Part shown: positions 59,684 through 64,000 of the stretch, in pieces
How the letters are laid out: the number at the start of each line of letters is the position of its first letter
Numbering within the stretch: position 1 is the first letter of the stretch
NCBI GenBank assembly: GCA_037892935.1
Contig: JAYXKI010000011.1
Location: forward strand, 310,001-374,000
Origin: Phlebopus portentosus
Lineage: Eukaryota > Basidiomycota > Agaricomycetes > Boletales > Boletinellaceae
DNA length: 64,000 nucleotides
Direction of reading: 5' to 3'
Notes under the pieces: model-generated
What the model saw: only the letters and a program-made list of their open reading frames with translations
Told to the model about the DNA's origin: nothing
Database searches by the model: none
Translations under genes and position numbers: made by a program

Positions 59684-62323
59684 CTAGGCGACTGTCTGGG
59701 CAGATTGAAAAGAGGTGGAGGACCTGTGATTACGGAGTTTGAGCAATGGTGCAAATGGAGAGCGAGTATACATACTTTAAGGGCGAGAACAGCAGATTTT
59801 ATGATCCGCACGAAGCCCGCAGGAGTGAGACCAACGCGTCTCATAAATAATACTGAGAGCTCCGCTAAAGGTCGGAACCAACGCGGAATGCTGGTTTCAG
59901 ACGACTGTGGGAATGTAGTGGGAGGAAGAGCAAGTAAGGGAGAGGTGTCTTCACCCAGGACATCATCTAGATCGTCTCCCTTCTCTGTTGGTAAACGAGG
60001 GGTGTCCAGCTCCAGCTCGCTTGGGGCTTGGGGTCATCAAGAGGCTCCTCGTCGAAGTGCGCTTCGCCGTTCCCTTCGTATACGGAAGACGGGCTTCCAA
60101 CGCCATTTTCGACGAAATTCGGGGGAGAGGGTTTGCGAGGAACTAATGTGCCCTCACCGATCATGCCCGACAAACTCATGGAAGGAGGATCAAACTGAAA
60201 AAGTTTGCTAGAAGTCTAGATGTGGCAACTGCGAAAAGACTAAGCGCTTACATTTCCCTCAGCGATCGCCCTTAGAACCTGCTCGCATGATGGTCTCTTC
60301 TTCGGCAATCGGTGCAACAAGCTTTCAAGAAGGATGAGGTAAGTGCCCGGAAGGCCACGTCTTTCGAACATGTTCATTAGAACAGACGTTCTCCGAAATC
60401 TGAATCCACAACGGCCATGAACTTTGCGATACATAAGAACAAAGCTAATTTCTCACCCTTCGTAATCAAGAACTTCTTTCTCAAGTTTTTCGATATCACC
60501 GCCGCCGTTACTCCTCATGTCTCCATCACTCGAGTTATGGTAAGGCAATCGGAAGAAGAGCAGCATATGCAGGATCATTCCGAGGGACCACATATCCGCT
60601 TTTGAGTCGACTTGCGAGAGCAGCCCTGTTTGGGGGGAACGAAGAGCCTCGGGCGCCGTATATTCCAGGCTAAAGGCGCAGGAAAGGGGCCAATTATTTC
60701 AGGAGACAAAGGTCAAGAAGAAAAAACTTACGTTCCAGTATTTCCAGATCGGGTACTTGAAGGCCGAATCATGTCGCGAGAAGTACCAAAGTCCGACAGC
60801 ATAGCACGAGGTCTTGAGTGTTAAAACGTGAGGACTCTGAAGAACAGGTTGAAGTAAAGAACAATTTACATTAAGCGTCCGTCATCCCATGTTAACAGAA
60901 CGTTGCCCGGCTTCAGGTCAAGATGCAGAATTGATTTGTCATGCTAAAATGATTTTGCACTTGTCAGCGGCATGCCAGTACGCAGAATCCGAGTTCCTGC
61001 ATACCAGAAATCCAAGTCCGGCTGTAACGTCCGTGAACAAGGATTTCACCTCTTCTGCGCTCAATAAATGCACAGCCGTGCGAACACCACGGGCTCTTTC
61101 CACTTTGCGTCGCTCACGCTCCTCTTCCGGCTGGGAGCGCATGGCGCGAAAGGCGCGAATGCGCTCGGATCGCGTCCGAAAAGCTTCATCAAGTGCTGAC
61201 GGCTGTGAGGCACCAGAATGTGTGGACTGGCTATGTGGTCGTCCCAGGCGAAGGTCGATGAAATCATCAAGGCTGGGATACTACATGAGGAACGGGCAAT
61301 TGAAACAGCAAGATGGTTATTTACCTTCCACCCTCGGCCCATTGCATCAAGACGCTATTCAATAAGAACGTTCAATGCGCAAGTTACAGACGAGAAGCCG
61401 AAAACTCACAAAAGGGTCGGTACTTTCGGTCCAAAAGATGAAAACTGATGTGTTTCGAGCCATGCGTGATGATATGTAATGATATTAGGGTGATGGAGTT
61501 GCTCAAGAAGGCGAACCTTTCAGAAGTCTTAGGATCCGTTCTGCGTGATAAGTGACGAATTGGCTTACTTCACGGAGGATTTTCAATAAGTACGAATGGG
61601 ATTGTCCGACAGCAATCTTCTTCACAGCAAAGTACCCTAATTAGGGCGAAACATTACTAACATGCAAACGGACGACAAGGAGCTTTCATACCCAAAGGAT
61701 TGCCATCCAAGACATGCTGAACCAGACGGTTGCAGTTAGTAACCCTTCTGCGAGCACCAGGCGTTTCCTCGGCTTACCTGGCATAGGAATACACTACCAT
61801 TTGCCCCCATACCCAGTCTGTACTCCTCTTTGAAGAAAGCATGGAAGTAGCCTTCAGCCATTGTGTCAGCTCTGAACTCATGCGAGTCATCTTCATGTCC
61901 GAGTGCGCTGCCTCCATCTGATTCCGCCGCGGGTTCTAATCTCGATCTGCCCCGGCTGCTTGAGGGTCGTGAACTTGACTCGTTCGCAATCTCCAGCAAC
62001 TGGAAGTAATTTGGCGCACGCCTCCCTTGCCTAGTGGCATTTCGGTACGCCGAGGGACCGGTTTCATTATCCAAGGGCCTATTACAATAAGGACACGATC
62101 CAAGCGGCTCGGAGGAATCCTTGCCCGAATGCGGGCGAACCGAAAGCGCATGGGAGTCCGAGTTATAGAGTACAACTTGGTGCGAATCCGCAAGGATAGT
62201 ACGCCAGGGAGGCTGTGAGGACACATACGAAGAGTTGTCGTCGTCGTCAAATGGCAAGATGGCAAGAGACCCAATCGGTGAGGCAGACTTGCTGGAACTT
62301 GCGCTTCCGAGAGTCGACGGCAT
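59684..62323 (-). CDS. IKS1: IKS1-type serine/threonine protein kinase
   Basis: A fungal-specific kinase of the IKS1 (iksA) type. The ATG at 62321-62323 starts 'MPSTLGSASSSKSAS', followed by 'HQVVLYNSDSHALSVR' and the zinc-ribbon-like 'CPYCNRPL' seen in IKS1 N-termini. Kinase motifs in order are the Gly-rich loop 'YRLGMGANGSVFLC', Lys in 'GYFAVKKIAVG', 'LEQLHHPNIITYHHAW', the catalytic loop 'HLDLKPGNVLL', 'AMLSDFGTSRDM' (DFG), 'LEYTAPEAL' (APE) and 'DSKADMWSLGMILHMLLF'. An insert rich in Arg/Ser lies between 'DFIDLRLGR' and 'EEVKSLFTD'. The C-terminus carries a linker and a hydrophobic segment ('FVRIIKSAVLALK') like the membrane tail of IKS1. The last exon is uncertain: it ends at 59684 or 59626. 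About twelve short introns are implied. Confidence 0.85.
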
Positions 62324-62608
62324 TTTAAGGAAATGGAAATCTACGCCACGGCCACACAAGTTCTCTGAGAGTGTGAAAGTAAGCTGCACGTTGTAGTATA
62401 ATTCGCTCAGATATTCGTCGACGAGTAGAACGACTTCTGCAATGAAGAGCAGGACAGCATAGTGGTCTGAGGTCAAGTGCCTTCAGCGCCGCAGGTCCGG
62501 AGGACACGTGCGTGAAGACTCAAAGTGCACTTCAACGCGTGACATTACACTATATCCATCATGGAATAAACATAATCTATGCATAGAATTTATATTCCAA
62601 GTGTGAAT

Positions 62609-64000
62609 TCAGTCACCAAAGAGAGGCCCTTCTGGTATCGGAGTAGAACTACGCGCAGGGACATTGGAAAACGACGTGCCGGTCGTTGGCAAATTGGCGG
62701 ACTTCGAGGTCATGAAGGTCATCGAAGTACTTGGCGTAGTATCAACAACCTGTGCTGCGGACTGCGAGTGGGTGAGTGTGTTCGGGACTCGTACGGAGGG
62801 TTGACTCGGCCCATCAAACTTGGACGAGCTCGCGAGGTTGGGAAGAACGGCAGGACGAATCAACGAAAGTGTGGTATCATCCCCCACTTTTGGTTCGTCG
62901 GGCCGCTTTTCGATTCCCGGGGTGAGTTTACGCTGGGCTGCCCGGTTTCGACGACTATACGGGGCACTACCTTCTCGGAAACGAGCCTCACGGACTTTCG
63001 AACCTGTCGGCGAGTTATTCAGTGACAAAACTAAACTTGTTCTGGAGTAGAGTATCAACTGTATACCTTGATTCGAGGCAAGATTCTTGCGTCTCGAATA
63101 GTCGAAATGGTTCTGGATCGCTTCAGCGAGGTGCCTCGGGTCTGCAAACGGGGGCAAGGCTGCCAACGCATAGAAATCCGGTACGTGTCCATTATACAAC
63201 CTGCGTATAATCAAATAACGCTCTGGTTGATTAACACCAGGCGGGATCGAGTTCGTCTCGATGTATCGATGGAATTCGAAGACCTTCCTCAATTCGGCGG
63301 CTAGGAATACATACGACGTGGACGTGGCCGTGTCAAACGTGGCCCAGGACTGGGTGATTGGGCCAGTATCCGGCTCAGTGAATCTTTCGGGAGGTGCATT
63401 CGGAACATTCGAGTTCGGGGCAAAGAAGTTGACTGGGAGGCTGTCAGAATTCATAGTAAGCGTTTTGGATATTCTTCTGAACTTCTTCCAGTGCTTCTTA
63501 TGTGAGTCCTTTAGTTGGTACACATTGTTTACATGCAGAGAGGCTAAAATTGCCTCGTGCTCTACCCGAACGGTATGTACAGTTATCTGTGGATCATCTG
63601 TATCCGGCTCATCATTCCCCATAGGCAGGTTCTCTATAGAATCGACACCCAGGACCTCGAGGTACGTATTAAGTGCCTCGAGATGCTTTACTTTCTCGTA
63701 TGGAAGCCATGTGTGGTCTCCGGCTTTCCATACGACCTTGAACAATGAATCCGTACCTTTCCCATAATGGGTATCTATCGATTCGACAACCCATTCGTTA
63801 GTACCGTCCTCCAAATTAGTTACTTGGCTGATATCCCTTCCAGGAAACAATCTATCATCGTTCGGCATATGTATTCTTAACAAAGATGCATGGAAAATGG
63901 GGTGTATGCCTCGATTTTTCAAACTTCTAGGTAAGTCAATCTCATATGAATCGTTTCCAGCGACCCTAAGTATCTTGTAGGGCCCTATGAACTTAGGTAC
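62609..64000 (-). mobile_element. Ty3/gypsy chromovirus-type pol 3' end (chromodomain), 5' part outside window
   Basis: The 3' part of a retrotransposon polyprotein, open without a stop from the right edge to a stop at 62609. It begins with the integrase C-terminal module 'VPKFIGPYKILRVAGNDSYE' and 'GIHPIFHASLLRIHMPNDD', then a spacer and a chromodomain: 'EWVVESIDTHYG', 'LFKVVWKAGDHTWLPYEKV' and 'ALNTYLEVLG'. These features mark chromodomain-type Ty3/gypsy elements, which target heterochromatin through the chromodomain. A C-terminal extension of about 330 residues follows ('KKHWKKFRRISKT', 'FHRYIETNSIPPGVNQPERY', Ser/Pro-rich tail) with no domain I recognise. Reverse transcriptase, RNase H and the rest of integrase would lie beyond 64000. 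No LTR could be identified within the window, so the element's limits are not known. Confidence 0.85.

Overview
The window is nuclear DNA from a filamentous basidiomycete, most likely a mushroom-forming Agaricomycete. The genes are dense and cut by many short introns (about 50-80 bases) with GTRNGT donors. The gene content fits that group: a TPR-CHAT protein, a PLAC8 protein, a DUF7330-like pair, a DUF2264 protein, Sin3 with satellite PAH genes, and a chromodomain-type Ty3/gypsy remnant. Gene models were built by eye from frame, motif and splice-site continuity, so exon edges are best estimates and may be off by a base where no reading frame checks them.

Layout. 0-4.4 kb: two tandem aldehyde dehydrogenase copies on the minus strand. 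The left copy has lost both catalytic motifs; the right copy is nearly intact but carries one apparent frameshift. 4.8-12.3 kb: a full-length SIN3 corepressor gene (PAH1-PAH2-PAH3-HDAC interaction domain-C-terminal region), then a decayed PAH relic and a second PAH1-PAH2-only paralog, all on the minus strand. 12.6-14.8 kb: a cytochrome P450. 15.1-17.1 kb: a disordered protein with an N-terminal domain resembling plasmid pRiA4b ORF-3. 17.9-19.1 kb: a secreted S1/P1-type nuclease. 19.6-21.4 kb: a sphingoid base phosphate phosphatase (LCB3 type). 23.0-24.2 kb: a small Ser/Lys-rich orphan and decayed sequence. 24.9-27.0 kb: a DUF2264 protein. 28.8-29.5 kb: a PLAC8 Cys-rich protein. 30-34 kb: a large TPR-repeat protein ending in a CHAT caspase-like domain. 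35.5-37.8 kb: DCP1. 39.1-41.0 kb: a TmpA-like membrane oxidoreductase. 42.5 kb: tRNA-Leu(AAG). 42.8-46.8 kb: two related DUF7330-like genes tail to tail. 47.8-48.9 kb: an uncharacterised small gene. 49.2-50.0 kb: cyclophilin A. 50.6-52.5 kb: a calcineurin-like phosphoesterase. 52.8-59.3 kb: Listerin (LTN1). 59.7-62.3 kb: an IKS1-type kinase. 62.6-64.0 kb: the 3' end of a chromodomain-type Ty3/gypsy element running off the right edge.

There is no single biosynthetic or defence operon. Most loci are housekeeping: transcriptional repression (SIN3), mRNA decapping (DCP1), ribosome quality control (LTN1), protein folding, sphingolipid turnover and signalling. The accessory material worth attention is the SIN3/PAH expansion, the TPR-CHAT gene, the decaying ALDH tandem, the convergent DUF7330-like pair and the retroelement. 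Several otherwise intact genes carry single-base indels, some in homopolymer runs. This points to sequence error in the assembly, or to real decay, and affects how every gene model here should be read.
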